From Daedaleopsis sinensis (taxonomy: Eukaryota > Basidiomycota > Agaricomycetes > Polyporales > Polyporaceae): 64,000 nucleotides of DNA. The notes beneath the pieces were generated by a model, which did not search any database, was not told the origin of the DNA, and saw only the letters and a program-made list of their open reading frames with translations. Numbering within the stretch: position 1 is the first letter of the stretch; every line of letters begins with the position of its first letter. The stretch is from positions 1,488,001 to 1,552,000 of the forward strand of contig CM066305.1 in the NCBI GenBank assembly GCA_033807695.1, given 5' to 3'. Shown in pieces: positions 62,248 through 64,000 of this stretch. The position numbers and the translations under genes are program-made.

Positions 62248-63250
62248 ATGCGAAGCGGGAGGTGCTCGGTGTTGGGGGGGCAACGACGGCGTGGCATCTC
62301 TTGAGGAGGCGGGGGATTTGTTTTTCCAACTTTCATTCATACACCATCAGTGCAAGTATATTTTTCTTCAAGTTGGCGTGGTTTACCTGCTGTTCAAAAT
62401 TTGTCAGACATTTAATCGTATACGCGCCCTTCTCGCGACTGTTCAACCAAACGCCATCTACTACTAGACTTCAGGCTTCAGGTACCAAACGCGAAGGTCT
62501 GCGTTATCTGATTTGTCTGCGACCTCAGTATGGCCCCAAAATTGGTGGTCGTGATGCAGTGTGCTCATAAGATTATTGTGTAGGTTTTCGTAAGCTTCCA
62601 TGAGGATGTGGGGGCCCCTGCCTAAGTGCCTCAACGAAGCCGGATGTCCAGGAGTGAGTGGTAGGGCGCAGACATCCCCTCGCATCCACGTAGCCGACGA
62701 ACATCGAACAAACAGCAGCGAACGAACAACATTGACCACCCCTATTACTCGTTCTTATCTCCCAATACGTCGGTTTGCGCCCATTCCACAAGCCACTCGA
62801 GCTTCGCATACCTGTGATGACCAGGAACTGGCGTGGATCAAGTGTGTGGCACAAGTACTCCCCGTTCGCGAATGATAGCCTCTCTTCGCATTACACAACT
62901 GTTACCGACCAGTTTTGCTCATCAGGAGTGTTAAGTGTCCTTACTGGCTCAGGGACACAGCGACCACGTACGCGTTACCACCAACTGCAATTCGAACGTG
63001 AGTGCAATATCCGGCGGCGAGCTCCGGATCCATCGTACAGTGCACTAACGTCATATGCCGACGATTTGAAAATGAACGAACAAGATGAGAACGTCGAGCC
63101 GATCGTAGGTGGGGTGCGAGTCGGCCTTCTCTCCATCACCGTCGAAACACTCATACTTCCTGTGTGTCCGGCACCGTCTCGCGCTCTCCCGGGAGACAGC
63201 GTAGAGTCGATCGGAAGATGGGTACATATATCTCTTCTCCGAGCTTCGTG
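62248..63250. other. Intergenic stretch, nothing recognised
   Basis: Short ORFs without domains were seen on both strands. Confidence 0.5.
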
Positions 63251-63778
63251 CTAAGAGTGAATTACGCGGCGCCGCAGATCTTGTGAAATCGAGGTCAGCG
63301 CTTCCGAGACGTCCCCAGAGTCCTTCAAGTTCTTCTTCCCCCCAGCCTCGGGCCGTCCTCCCTCGGGCCCGCATCCGAGCCCTACTGCGCAGTGCGCACC
63401 TTCTGCGATCCTGCCCGACGACTCCGAGTGCGCAAGCGAGCCGGGCGTCTGTATGCCGCCGAACTCGCCCCGGGACAGGACCCGCGGAGTCCAAGTCGCA
63501 CCGGTCGCACCTGCAGCCGGGTCTCGAGCTGCTGCGTCGGGCTCATGCTCATACACCGGCGGCGGTAGCGGGCGAGACGGGGAGCGGCGGGGCTCGGGCC
63601 GGGACCAAGCCAGGAAGAGAGCCGTTCCGCCTCCAGTGCCCGAGGAAGCTCGAACCGGAAACGGTCGAGCACCACGACTCGGGGATACGCTTCGGGGATG
63701 GCGGGCTCGTACCGCTGTCCGGGGCTCATGCTGAACGCAGACAGTGCTTGCGGAGGGGCGGCCGCGATGCGGCGCCAC
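63251..63778 (-). CDS. Possible GC-rich ORF, product unknown
   Basis: A 175-codon minus-strand frame is open with GC-rich third positions. It contains LPPPVYEHEPDAA and SRGEFGGIQTPGSLAHSES, which look like a disordered cytosolic tail. A long plus-strand ORF (63283-63888) overlaps it, with HHDSGIRFGDGG recalling DSGIRFDENGQ in the tail of the neighbouring Mid2-like protein. Strand and frame cannot be decided, and upstream exons would lie right of 63778, partly outside the window. Confidence 0.2.
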   Translation of the reverse strand: MAPHRGRPSASTVCVQHEPRTAVRARHPRSVSPSRGARPFPVRASSGTGGGTALFLAWSRPEPRRSPSRPLPPPVYEHEPDAAARDPAAGATGATWTPRVLSRGEFGGIQTPGSLAHSESSGRIAEGAHCAVGLGCGPEGGRPEAGGKKNLKDSGDVSEALTSISQDLRRRVIHS

Positions 63779-64000
63779 GAGCTCTGCTGTTTATTGTGTG
63801 TGGACCTGTATGCTTGGGGCGCTGTGCCATTCAGTATCCCCGGACGGTCGACTCGCGAGTTGATGTTCCTCGGAGTGGGTTTGGGTAGGAGTCTGGGGTG
63901 GGGTTTGTTTGTCGAGGCCGTAGGTCCGCATTCGCGCTGGACGAACCGTTCGACGTCCCCGTATTGGGGTTCAAACTTTGCCCATCAATTGGCTATCTTA

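Overview
The window looks like nuclear DNA of a filamentous basidiomycete, most likely an Agaricomycete (a polypore-like fungus would fit). Genes carry many short GT-AG introns (about 40-110 nt), 5' leaders are CT-rich, coding DNA is GC-rich at third positions, and several families (the DUF6534 membrane protein, the Mid2-like single-pass protein, Kre6/Skn1-type glycan proteins) are typical of these fungi. There is no bacterial, organellar, rRNA or CRISPR signal. All gene models were built by hand from conserved protein blocks and splice sites. Models with stated exon sums divide by three.

Layout: 0-6 kb holds a JMJD7-like JmjC oxygenase and a CASTOR-like ACT-repeat protein. 6-24 kb holds a Tc1/mariner-type MITE, a KRE6/SKN1 beta-glucan assembly protein, a PEX14-domain protein, RNA 3'-phosphate cyclase, a glutamate-carboxypeptidase-like M28 protein, an FMN-dependent alpha-hydroxyacid oxidase and the tiny RNA polymerase subunit RPB10. 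23.9-28.9 kb is condensin subunit 1 (CAP-D2/Cnd1). 29-37 kb is lineage-specific: a DUF6534 membrane protein, a Q/P-rich protein with a SUMO-interaction-like motif, an inverted duplication with two exactly matching 365-bp arms, and a single-pass membrane protein. 37-40.4 kb is gene-poor and holds a hAT-like MITE. 40.4-58 kb is a dense housekeeping block: GTP cyclohydrolase II, VPS17, an M24 peptidase, LEU2, NOB1, ARPC3, a YVC1-type TRP channel, GINS PSF2 and haspin. 58-62.3 kb holds an uncharacterised basic protein and a Mid2-like membrane protein; the last 1.7 kb has no confident gene.

The genes do not form a metabolic cluster. Many are in head-to-head pairs with short shared promoters (RTCA/M28, RPB10/condensin, LEU2/NOB1, ARPC3/YVC1, PSF2/haspin). 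Two of these pairs join chromosome-biology genes to another nuclear gene (RPB10 with condensin, PSF2 with haspin), so shared regulation is possible but unproven. The most unusual structure is the inverted duplication at 33.8-35.7 kb. Its promoter-proximal parts are exactly identical while the inner parts are clearly diverged, which suggests gene conversion. One copy carries nonsense changes in the reading frame the two copies appear to share.
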